Source of the DNA: Candidatus Poribacteria bacterium | GTDB lineage: Bacteria > Poribacteria > WGA-4E > WGA-3G | Assembly: GCA_009845505.1 (NCBI GenBank) | Contig: VXZL01000355.1 | Coordinates: 1-10,149 of the forward strand | Direction of reading: 5' to 3' | DNA: 10,149 nt | Shown here: positions 1 through 6,229 of the stretch, one piece after another | Position numbering within the stretch: position 1 is the stretch's first letter | Layout of the letters: every line of letters begins with the position of its first letter | Position numbers and translations under genes: made by a program | Notes under the pieces: generated by a model | Database searches by the model: none | Told to the model about the DNA's origin: nothing | The model's input: only the letters and a program-made list of their open reading frames with translations

Positions 1-1
1 T

Positions 2-166
2 TTAGCACTTCATAAGAAAGAGCCAATGAAATTAGATGATCATGTAACTTTTGTAGAGCTTCTTAATTTTTTCTATCCCAGCGGTGATAACGCTAAAGGA
101 TTAGAAGAAATAAAAGCTTATCGTGAGGAACTCGGTGGTGATACACTTTTAATGCCTCCGAAATAA
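2..166 (+). CDS. C-terminal end of an unrecognised protein (partial)
   Basis: An open frame runs from the left edge and stops at TAA 164-166, giving the last 54 residues of a protein whose start lies outside the window. The tail ends LLMPPK and contains the stretches FVELLNFFYPSGDN and EIKAYREELGGD. It is hydrophilic to mixed in composition, with no membrane segment and no motif that I can assign to a family. The reading frame is credible because the stop is followed within a few bases by a strong hairpin terminator and because no better frame covers the stretch. Its codons are richer in A and T than those of rpoB and rpoC. It converges on rpoC and so belongs to a separate transcription unit. 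It is not rpsL or rpsG, which often neighbour rpoC, because its strand is opposite and its sequence differs. No function is proposed. Confidence 0.6.
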   Translation, partial: LALHKKEPMKLDDHVTFVELLNFFYPSGDNAKGLEEIKAYREELGGDTLLMPPK

Positions 167-169
167 AAC

Positions 170-201
170 AGAACAGGGGTGCTAAAAGCACCCCTGTTTT
201 A
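170..201. terminator. Hairpin terminator between convergent genes, probably bidirectional
   Basis: A perfect 11-base-pair stem (172-182 AACAGGGGTGC pairing with 188-198) closes a five-base loop, TAAAA. On the plus strand the stem runs into TTTT (197-200), a standard intrinsic terminator for the gene ending at 166. On the minus strand the same stem is followed by a looser T-rich stretch (CTGTTTTATTT), so it probably also ends the rpoB-rpoC transcript, whose last codon lies about 60 bases upstream on that strand. The bases between the hairpin and the rpoC stop (about 202-259) show no gene. Confidence 0.85.
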
Positions 202-259
202 CTTGCAAAATTGAAAGGAAACCTGCGTAGCAGATGGCCTCTTGATAATTGACAACTAC

Positions 260-3200
260 TTAATCATCAGAGGCTTCCGCGATTTCCGTATCATCAGAAT
301 CAACCTCTAAGTTTCGGAAATCAGAGAATCCACTACCGACAGGGATAAGACGTCCGAGGATGACGTTCTCTTTCAAGCCATAGAGCTGATCTCTTTGTCC
401 ACTGACAGCAGCATCCGTTAGGACTTTCGTCGTCTGCTGGAAGGAAGCAGCCGAGATGAAACTATCCGTGCTCAAAGAAGCCTTACTGATGCTCTGGAGA
501 ATGGGTTCACCTGTGGCAGGTATATCCCCTCTATCCTCAACTTCGTTGTTAATACGCGCAAATGCTTTGCGCTGCACCTCATCATTCGGGTAGAAGTTCG
601 TATCACCAGGTTCTTTAATCCGAACCTTCGTGAGCATCTGCCGTACGATTGTCTCAACGTGTTTATCGTTGATAGTGCCTGCCCCATAGACCCTCTGAAC
701 TTCGTCAACAAGGTATGCCCACACCGCTTCTTCACCTTCCACAGCCACACCTTCGATTGCAGTGCGTCCGATACTCAAAATGTCGTGTGGATTGAGAAAT
801 CCATCGGTGAGTGAGTCGCCTGCGTTGACCCAGTCGCCTTCAGCGACACGACGTTTTTCATCAGGGATCGGATAGAGACGGCTCTGGTACCCCTCATGTT
901 CAATGCGATAGTTGGGAACACCGTTCTTCGTGCCTGCAAATCGGACGTACCCCTCAATCTCAGCGATTTCAGCGGCATCGTCGCTTTTGGGTCGGCGCGC
1001 TTCAAAGAGTTCTGTGACGCGTGGAATACCTGCCACAATATCGCTGTTCGCCGTTCTCTCATGGAGTTCCGCGAGCGTCTCACCCGTCTGCAACCTATCC
1101 CCCTCTTTGACATCAAAAGAGTAGCCGGGTGGGATGACGTGAGGCACCCGAGTGCCATCAGATGTCTCGATTTCAATACGCATCCGCAGCGCGAGGTCAT
1201 CCACTTCAAATCCAGGACAGAGTCCCTTCTTCTGGATACCCTCAGCAACCACTGGCGGTAACACATCGCCTTCACTATAGAAGTGATCCGTACTATCGGA
1301 AGCTTGACCCTGCTCAGCAGATACATCCGCAGGAGATGCTACGTCCTCCACATCCCGTTGCTTGATCGTCACAAAATGTGCACGTTCCAATTCGTGGTCT
1401 CTATTGGGATTAGAGGTTTCTGTCGTCATAACACTCGCATGGTAAATCTCGGTGAGCGTGTAAGTCGGCTGCTGGCTTTCCTTCCTGAGATCACGGTACG
1501 CTTTCGCGGAAAATTCAACACCCGCCTTAAGAGGCTTCTCAATATCCCGGTTATCCTCAAGGATCTGGTACTTGTCAATTATAGCATCGAAACCCTTAAA
1601 CTTTCGATTGTATGCCTTGTACTCATCCTCGGTCAGTTCATCCTTGCCCTCCAATTCCTTCTTGAGGTCAACGTGATGGACAGCAAGAACCTTATAGCCT
1701 TTCGTGAGTTGCACTGTGAGCGGGTTATCCGACTTCAGAAGTTCCTTGTACTGGGTTTCCGTAAGACGCTGACCAACAACCAATTCTGTAGTCCCGCCTT
1801 CAATCTTTGTCACCTCAAAATAGGCTTCAACATCAAAACCTTTGTATTGGCGACGGTATGCGTTGACTTCCTTGGATGTAAGTTCCGCGTCTTCCTCGAA
1901 TGGACAATCGGCGCGATTAAGAGCCGTGATACGATAGATACGTTCTGCCTTGATGGCATCACTGGCGACTTCCGATTCTTTTTTATCAACGGCAACAGCA
2001 GGATATTTTATCCCAAACTGCTTTTTCTCACTCTCAGTCAGCAAGTCGCCTTGTTTGAGGGAACAATCAGGATGATAGACCTGTGTTACACGGTGCCGGA
2101 GTGGCGGTGCATCAAAACCAAGGTAACGTCGATGGGCACGTTCTACCTCAGTCTTCGTTAGCTCAGCACCGACCTCAAAAGGACAGTCAGCATGATACAC
2201 AGCTGTCACGACGTACCGTTCAGTTTCTTGCCTTTCAACCTTAAACGCCCGTTCAAGCTGCTTGTACTGTGCGCGCGCTTCCGTATATTCACGTTCTGTT
2301 AGCTCCTGACCGACCGTGAACGGCGAAGCATCCGAAGTTGACTCCTCAGCCAACACAGTAGACTGCTTAAGCAAAGCAGGCGCATCAGGGATTTCTGTAT
2401 TCATGATGTAAACCGACTTTGAATCCACTTCAAAGGGTGTCAACCATGGGGTGATGTCTTCCGTCGGCACTTCTTCCCCGACTTCATAAGGAAAGGCTTC
2501 ACTCGTCTTCTCGGTTACACGATAAACCCGTTTGAAGTTAGCATCGCGTTCTTCACTGTTAAGAGAAGCATCAGCCACACCTGCTTCAGTGAGACCTTCC
2601 GCGGCAAGACGGGCATCGGTTTCCGAATCTAAATATTGCCATTCCCCATCGAATCCGTCCCGGATCTCCGCTTTCAAGTTTTCTACCTCTTCAGCAGTGA
2701 GTCGATCGCCAGGCTTCAATGAAACATCAGCGTGATGCACCTTTGTCACGCGGTAGTGCTGCTCTACAAAACGCTGGAAGCCATACGCTTCTTGTGCTTT
2801 CGCGTATTCCGTTTGTGAGAGCCGATCACCGACCTCCAAGTCACAATCACCATCCAAGACCTCTGTGACTTCGTACAACCACGCCTTGGTATCAAAACCC
2901 TTATAGCGTTCCGTGTTTTCGATATACTGCTTCTCACTGAGGAGTTCGTTTACACGCAACGGGCAATCGGGGTGATTGATTTGTAAGATCTTATAGGCAG
3001 GCCCATCAAAACTCATTCGGTTTTCGGTGGATATCCAGCGTTCGCCCTCTTTTTGCACCGTACGACCGGGTTGGAAATCGAGGAAACGCACCGTCCCATT
3101 GACTTTAGATAAGATTTTCCGCTGCCGGGCTTCGGTAACATCTTCGACGGCACCACCCGTGTGGAACGTCCGCATGGTGAGCTGGGTTCCGGGTTCACCG

Positions 3201-6187
3201 ATAGATTGCGCAGCAATGATACCGATCGCTTCACCCACATTGACGAGATGGTTCGTCGTGAGATCGTTGCCGTAACACTTGGCGCAGACCCCTTCTTCAG
3301 CTTCGCAGGTGAGTACGGAACGCACCTTCACCACCCTTATGTCAAGGTTGCCAATGTGTTCCGCCATCTCTGCTGATATGACAGCATTCGCGGGAACAAC
3401 TACAGCATTGGTCTCTGGGTCGATGATATCCTCGCCAGCAACACGTCCATTAATTTTAAAGGCGAGGTCTCCACCAGCCGTCGAAAATTTCTGGATGCTG
3501 TTGAGGGTACCACAATCTTCGGCGGTAACACGCACATCCTGCGCAACATCCACCAACTTCCGTGTGAGGTAACCCGATGCAGCGGTTTTCATCGCCGTGT
3601 CCACTAAACCTTTACGAGAGCCGTAGGTAGAATTAAAATAGTCAATAACATCCAGACCTTCACGATACGAACAAAAATAGTTAGGGAGTTGGTCGTCTTG
3701 ACGCTGCGTAGATGTCCCTATCGGCGGAATGAGGATATCGCCATCCTGTTTCGCCTTCAACCCAATAAATGCACTGATTTGCATAAACGGGTTTTTCCTT
3801 GCACGCGCACCACTATCTGCCATGATATGCACCGGACTAAACCCTTCTACGGCTTTGTCGTGGATCTCCGATCCACTGGCATCCACGTGGGGGTGAACCT
3901 TGCGTGGATCGCCACGCTCGACCAAGGCAGTCCCTATCCTCGGCAAGGTATCGAACATCTCATCTTCTATTTTATCCATTGCATCTATCCAGATGCGAAT
4001 CTGCTCGTTTTCGGACTCCTCGCTCTCAGTGGCAGAAGCACCTTCAAGGAGTGCATCAATTCGTGCCTGCGCATCGTTGACCAAGGCATTCCGGTTTTCA
4101 GGGGTCAGGTAATCAATGATACCGGGTGAAATACCACTCAGCGTTGCGTACTCGAAAGCAAGTTTTTGGATTTTCTCAAGTACGTCGGTTGTCGCGCGTG
4201 TTCCCAATTCGGGATGGTTGAAACATCTGGAGATGAGGTCAGATAATTCCCTACCTCCCGCCTCAGCATTGAAAAATCGTATATGCTGCGCCGACGCTTG
4301 GTCTTCCCAGTCTAATTCAGGGGGTAGCACCTCGTTAAAGATAACCCGACCTACCGTTGTGAGAATGGGTTCTGTGGTTTTTCCACCCTCCGTCTTTTCA
4401 CAAAAAAGTTGGAGACTGTCATGAAGTTTAAGTTGACCGGCTACATGGGCAGCGATAACCTCTTCTGGACCGGAATAACGTCGGTGGTACCACGGTTTGT
4501 CCTGAAGTGCTTCAAAAGCAGCAGGATCCTTTTCGGCATAAGCGGCATGCAAATCCTCAGCGTCCTGCGTGTGTTCAGGTAACGTCTTTGTGAGGAAACT
4601 CGGCCCAAGCACCATATCGAGTTCCGGGACAACTACAGGATCTCCATGTGAAGGCTTGAGAATATTATGGCTACTGAGCATCAGCATTTTCGCTTCAGCC
4701 TGTGCCTCAACAGTCAGGGGTACGTGAACAGCCATCTGGTCGCCATCAAAATCGGCATTGAAGGCTTTACAGACAAGCGGTGGAATTCTGATGGATTTGC
4801 CTTCCACCAAGACAGGCAAAAACGCCTGAATGCCGAGTCGATGCAACGTCGGCGGGCGGTTGAGTAGAACAGGATGGTCGGCAATAACCTCCTCCACAAC
4901 ATCCCACACCGGTGAATCCGCATCCACATGTTCAGCGAAATGTTTCGCCCGTTTAATCGTTTGCGCGTGGTTATGCGCTTGAAGTCGCTCAATAATAAAC
5001 GGCTTGAACAATTCCACTGCCATCCGTTTTGGAATACCACATTGGTGCAACCCCAATTCGGGACCAACAACGATAACACTTCGCCCAGAGTAGTCAACCC
5101 GTTTTCCAAGCAGATTCTGACGGAACCGTCCAATCTTACCCTTAAGCACATCAGCGAGGGATTTCAGGGGACGATTACCGGGACCGGTTACACGTCTACC
5201 GTGGCGTCCGTTGTCGAAGAATGCATCGACCGCTTCCTGCAACATCCGTTTTTCGTTTCGGAGGATCACCTCTGGCGAACGGAGTTGTATCAACTTACGG
5301 AGTCGATTGTTACGATTAATGACACGCCGATAGAGATCATTGAGATCGCTCGTAGCGAAGCGTCCGCCCTCAAGTGGAACCAAGGGCCGCAAATCCGGCG
5401 GAATAACCGGAATCACATCCAGAATCATCCACTCGGGTCGCTGTCCCACTTCGACAAACCCCGCTATCTGCTTCAGCTGCTTGGCAACCTTAAGCTTTTT
5501 CTGGTGGCTCGTGGTTTCCTCAAGCATTTCGGTGAGTCGTTTCTTCTCCGCTTCAAGGTCAATATTACTCAAAATCTCGCGAATCACTTCAGCCCCGGTA
5601 CCCGCACGAAATCCGCCTCGGTATTTGTTACTATACTCAAGGTATTCAATTTCGGTTAGCACCTGCCGAGGTTCCAGTGGGCACTCCGGATCGGTCACCT
5701 CAACGACAATAAACGCGTCAAAATAGAGCACGAGTTCAACTTGGCGTGAGGAGAGTTCACAGAAAGTACCGATGCGCGACGGAATACCTTTAAAGTACCA
5801 TATATGAGAGACAGGAGCGGCAAGTTGGATATAACCGAGCCGTTCCCGGCGAACGCGCTGTTGCGTGACTTCAACGCCACAACGGTCACATATTACACCT
5901 TTATGTTTAATCCGTTTATACTTACCGCAGTTACACTCCCAATCCTTTTGCGGTCCGAAGATAGCCTCACAGAAAAGTCCTTCGGGTTCGGGTCGGAAAG
6001 AACGGTAGTTGATGGTTTCCGCTTTCTTGACTTCACCGCAGTTACATGTCCCCTTTTCCGGGCATATAAAGGGACCATCCGCAGCATCAGAAGGATTCCT
6101 ACGCCTGCAACTCGTCTGCTTCGCCGAGTCTTTAATCTGTTCCGGCGAAGCAATCTTTATGGAGATGCTGTCAAATGCCTTGTTCAT
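260..6187 (-). CDS. rpoC: DNA-directed RNA polymerase subunit beta prime, with giant trigger-loop insertion
   Basis: This is the largest catalytic subunit of RNA polymerase; with beta it forms the active-site cleft and clamp. The complete protein is 1975 residues. In order it shows the N-terminal segment (SPEQI, then GEVKKAETINYRSF), a zinc-binding domain (C85, C87, C100, C103), the coiled-coil and rudder region around 280-330, GNRPLKSLADVLKGK at 337-351, the NADFDGD catalytic loop (477-483), the secondary-channel-side domain (about 520-790), the bridge helix (about 848-890), the second zinc site (C892, C961, C968, C971), the trigger-loop start MRTFHTGG (1005-1012), an insertion of about 700 residues, then GIPRVTELFEARRPK (1720-1734) and the conserved C-terminus with SFISAASFQQTTKVL and GRLIPVG. 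The ATG start fits the family N-terminus and has AAAGGAGAA just upstream. It follows rpoB by 42 bases and is surely cotranscribed with it. The last residues are acidic (ending EASDD). The identity is certain; the excess length over E. coli comes mostly from the trigger-loop insertion. Confidence 0.99.
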   Translation of the reverse strand: MNKAFDSISIKIASPEQIKDSAKQTSCRRRNPSDAADGPFICPEKGTCNCGEVKKAETINYRSFRPEPEGLFCEAIFGPQKDWECNCGKYKRIKHKGVICDRCGVEVTQQRVRRERLGYIQLAAPVSHIWYFKGIPSRIGTFCELSSRQVELVLYFDAFIVVEVTDPECPLEPRQVLTEIEYLEYSNKYRGGFRAGTGAEVIREILSNIDLEAEKKRLTEMLEETTSHQKKLKVAKQLKQIAGFVEVGQRPEWMILDVIPVIPPDLRPLVPLEGGRFATSDLNDLYRRVINRNNRLRKLIQLRSPEVILRNEKRMLQEAVDAFFDNGRHGRRVTGPGNRPLKSLADVLKGKIGRFRQNLLGKRVDYSGRSVIVVGPELGLHQCGIPKRMAVELFKPFIIERLQAHNHAQTIKRAKHFAEHVDADSPVWDVVEEVIADHPVLLNRPPTLHRLGIQAFLPVLVEGKSIRIPPLVCKAFNADFDGDQMAVHVPLTVEAQAEAKMLMLSSHNILKPSHGDPVVVPELDMVLGPSFLTKTLPEHTQDAEDLHAAYAEKDPAAFEALQDKPWYHRRYSGPEEVIAAHVAGQLKLHDSLQLFCEKTEGGKTTEPILTTVGRVIFNEVLPPELDWEDQASAQHIRFFNAEAGGRELSDLISRCFNHPELGTRATTDVLEKIQKLAFEYATLSGISPGIIDYLTPENRNALVNDAQARIDALLEGASATESEESENEQIRIWIDAMDKIEDEMFDTLPRIGTALVERGDPRKVHPHVDASGSEIHDKAVEGFSPVHIMADSGARARKNPFMQISAFIGLKAKQDGDILIPPIGTSTQRQDDQLPNYFCSYREGLDVIDYFNSTYGSRKGLVDTAMKTAASGYLTRKLVDVAQDVRVTAEDCGTLNSIQKFSTAGGDLAFKINGRVAGEDIIDPETNAVVVPANAVISAEMAEHIGNLDIRVVKVRSVLTCEAEEGVCAKCYGNDLTTNHLVNVGEAIGIIAAQSIGEPGTQLTMRTFHTGGAVEDVTEARQRKILSKVNGTVRFLDFQPGRTVQKEGERWISTENRMSFDGPAYKILQINHPDCPLRVNELLSEKQYIENTERYKGFDTKAWLYEVTEVLDGDCDLEVGDRLSQTEYAKAQEAYGFQRFVEQHYRVTKVHHADVSLKPGDRLTAEEVENLKAEIRDGFDGEWQYLDSETDARLAAEGLTEAGVADASLNSEERDANFKRVYRVTEKTSEAFPYEVGEEVPTEDITPWLTPFEVDSKSVYIMNTEIPDAPALLKQSTVLAEESTSDASPFTVGQELTEREYTEARAQYKQLERAFKVERQETERYVVTAVYHADCPFEVGAELTKTEVERAHRRYLGFDAPPLRHRVTQVYHPDCSLKQGDLLTESEKKQFGIKYPAVAVDKKESEVASDAIKAERIYRITALNRADCPFEEDAELTSKEVNAYRRQYKGFDVEAYFEVTKIEGGTTELVVGQRLTETQYKELLKSDNPLTVQLTKGYKVLAVHHVDLKKELEGKDELTEDEYKAYNRKFKGFDAIIDKYQILEDNRDIEKPLKAGVEFSAKAYRDLRKESQQPTYTLTEIYHASVMTTETSNPNRDHELERAHFVTIKQRDVEDVASPADVSAEQGQASDSTDHFYSEGDVLPPVVAEGIQKKGLCPGFEVDDLALRMRIEIETSDGTRVPHVIPPGYSFDVKEGDRLQTGETLAELHERTANSDIVAGIPRVTELFEARRPKSDDAAEIAEIEGYVRFAGTKNGVPNYRIEHEGYQSRLYPIPDEKRRVAEGDWVNAGDSLTDGFLNPHDILSIGRTAIEGVAVEGEEAVWAYLVDEVQRVYGAGTINDKHVETIVRQMLTKVRIKEPGDTNFYPNDEVQRKAFARINNEVEDRGDIPATGEPILQSISKASLSTDSFISAASFQQTTKVLTDAAVSGQRDQLYGLKENVILGRLIPVGSGFSDFRNLEVDSDDTEIAEASDD
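1043..3151 (-). other. rpoC: RpoC trigger-loop insertion (beta-prime-i6 / SI3 position), about 700 residues
   Basis: In RNA polymerases without the insertion, MRTFHTGG is followed within about ten residues by DITQGLPRV..LFEARRPK. Here MRTFHTGG ends at residue 1012 and the equivalent SDIVAGIPRVTELFEARRPK begins at about 1715. The insertion therefore occupies the same place as E. coli SI3 (about 190 residues) but is nearly four times longer. Its ends resemble the known sandwich-barrel hybrid type of SI3: the start has ILSKVNGTVRFLDF (1025-1038), and the end has HVIPPGYSFDVKEGDRLQTG (1683-1702), comparable with the E. coli stretch [20 protein letters not shown]. The middle is the tandem module array annotated separately, followed by a linker rich in D, S and E (about 1585-1640). 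The frame is open throughout with no sign of decay. A trigger loop bearing an insertion is typical of Gram-negative-type phyla. Confidence 0.9.
1388..2995 (-). repeat. rpoC: Tandem array of about twelve degenerate 40-residue modules inside RpoC
   Basis: The modules follow the pattern YxVTxVxHxDCPLxVG, then LTExEY, then YxGFD about ten residues later. Copies begin at about residues 1065, 1105, 1145, 1222 (weak), 1260 (weak, with extra residues), 1325, 1365, 1418, 1456, 1498, 1540 and 1576 (weak). Spacing is exactly 40 residues for 1065-1105-1145 and 1325-1365, and 38-42 for most of the others. Clear examples are YVVTAVYHADCPFEVGAELT (1325), HRVTQVYHPDCSLKQGDLLT (1365) and YRITALNRADCPFEEDAELT (1418). 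Five copies keep a Cys ten residues after the first aromatic or His. The DNA of the copies is only moderately similar, so the array looks old and diversified and not recently expanded. It probably corresponds to the beta-beta prime modules known from RNA polymerase inserts; that assignment is from memory of the family and untested. Confidence 0.85.
3161..3208 (-). other. rpoC: Trigger-loop N-terminal half with catalytic histidine
   Basis: Residues 994-1009 read QSIGEPGTQLTMRTFH, almost invariant in bacteria. H1009 (codon 3161-3163) is the trigger-loop histidine that contacts the incoming nucleotide triphosphate. Its presence argues that the enzyme is catalytically normal despite the large insertion that begins four residues later. 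Confidence 0.93.
3275..3514 (-). other. rpoC: Second structural zinc site of beta prime
   Basis: C892 (in AEDCGTLNS) together with C961, C968 and C971 (in LTCEAEEGVCAKCYG) matches the conserved four-cysteine zinc site of beta prime (E. coli C814, C888, C895, C898). All four ligands and their spacing are kept, so this part of the core should be folded normally. Confidence 0.92.
3668..3718 (-). other. rpoC: Short insertion ahead of the bridge helix in RpoC
   Basis: Most bacterial beta prime chains read ETPITANFREGL before the bridge helix. Here PPI (821-823) is followed by GTSTQRQDDQLPNYFCS (824-840) and then YREGL, an addition of about 14 residues. The preceding conserved stretch is also changed: SGARG becomes SGARA, and GMRGLMAKPDG becomes AFIGLKAKQDG. 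The following bridge-helix sequence (GSRKGLVDTAMKTAASGYLTR) is normal, so this is not a frameshift. Confidence 0.8.
4739..4759 (-). other. rpoC: RNA polymerase catalytic metal-binding loop NADFDGD
   Basis: Residues 477-483 are NADFDGD, the universal loop of multisubunit RNA polymerases. D479, D481 and D483 hold the catalytic magnesium. All three aspartates are present and the flanks (CKAF before, QMAVHVPL after) are canonical. Confidence 0.99.
5603..5725 (-). other. rpoC: Native beta prime segment that resembles the inserted modules
   Basis: Residues 155-195 lie just after the zinc-binding domain and are present in ordinary beta prime (E. coli LYFESYVVIEGG...LTEEQY...FGDEFDA). Here the segment contains FIVVEVTDPECPLEP, LTEIEYLEY and YRGGF. 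Aligned without gaps to the RpoC module at 1105 (YEVTEVLDGDCDLEVG...), it shares V161, E163, V164, D166, C169, L171, E172, L177, E180 and Y182 at matching places, plus a later Tyr. This makes it a plausible ancestor or relative of the inserted repeats. Confidence 0.7.
5879..5935 (-). other. rpoC: N-terminal zinc-binding domain of beta prime
   Basis: C85 and C87 (ECNCGKYKR) with C100 and C103 (VICDRCGVEV) form the canonical CxC...CxxC zinc site of beta prime, equivalent to E. coli C70, C72, C85 and C88. This domain contacts upstream DNA and nascent RNA. Confidence 0.96.
6038..6109 (-). other. rpoC: Extra four-cysteine insertion near the RpoC N-terminus
   Basis: Normal beta prime goes from SPEQIRSWS directly to GEVKKPETINYRT. 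Here about 27 residues intervene, containing C27, C42, C48 and C50 (ICPEKGTCNCGEVKK). The CNCG unit resembles the ECNCGKYKR of the real zinc site 35 residues later. The four cysteines could bind one more zinc ion; that is inference from spacing alone. Confidence 0.7.
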
Positions 6188-6190
6188 CAG

Positions 6191-6199
6191 TTCTCCTTT
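6191..6199 (-). promoter_or_regulatory. Ribosome binding site of rpoC
   Basis: On the minus strand AAAGGAGAA lies upstream of the ATG at 6187, with five bases between AGGAG and the start codon. The close match and spacing confirm this start over any later ATG. Confidence 0.85.
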
Positions 6200-6202
6200 C
6201 GC

Positions 6203-6229
6203 GTATCGCTATTAGCGGTTCGCGGTTCG
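6203..6229 (-). repeat. GCGAACCGC-type short repeat in the rpoB-rpoC gap
   Basis: The minus strand of the 42-base gap begins CGAACCGCGAACCGCTAA (directly after the rpoB stop, 6230-6232) and continues TAGCGATACGCG before the rpoC ribosome binding site. CGAACCG is present twice in a seven-base rhythm. The same words occur in a 21-base-period repeat inside rpoB (7568-7603), which suggests a dispersed short repeat family. Confidence 0.5.

Noticed and set aside
241..258. Imperfect palindrome TTGATAATTGACAA after rpoC
   Set aside because: It is short and imperfect and AT-rich; the convincing terminator is the 11-base-pair hairpin nearby.
1283..2161. Open frame of 292 codons on the plus strand opposite rpoC
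   Set aside because: It lies wholly antisense to the intact rpoC module array, has no ribosome binding site or recognisable domain, and its length follows from the composition of the opposite frame.
1388..2995. CRISPR or nucleotide-level tandem repeat
   Set aside because: The periodicity is at the protein level only; DNA copies are divergent, unit length varies by several codons and there are no identical repeat-spacer units.
1043..3151. Intein or intron within rpoC
   Set aside because: There are no intein splice-junction signatures (N-terminal Cys/Ser with TxxH block, C-terminal HN), the frame is unbroken, and the ends of the insertion resemble known SI3 sequences, so it is a domain insertion kept in the protein.
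4928..5659. Open frame of 243 codons on the plus strand opposite rpoC
   Set aside because: It overlaps the conserved rudder and clamp sequence of RpoC on the other strand, and the translation has no protein-like motif. It is a shadow.
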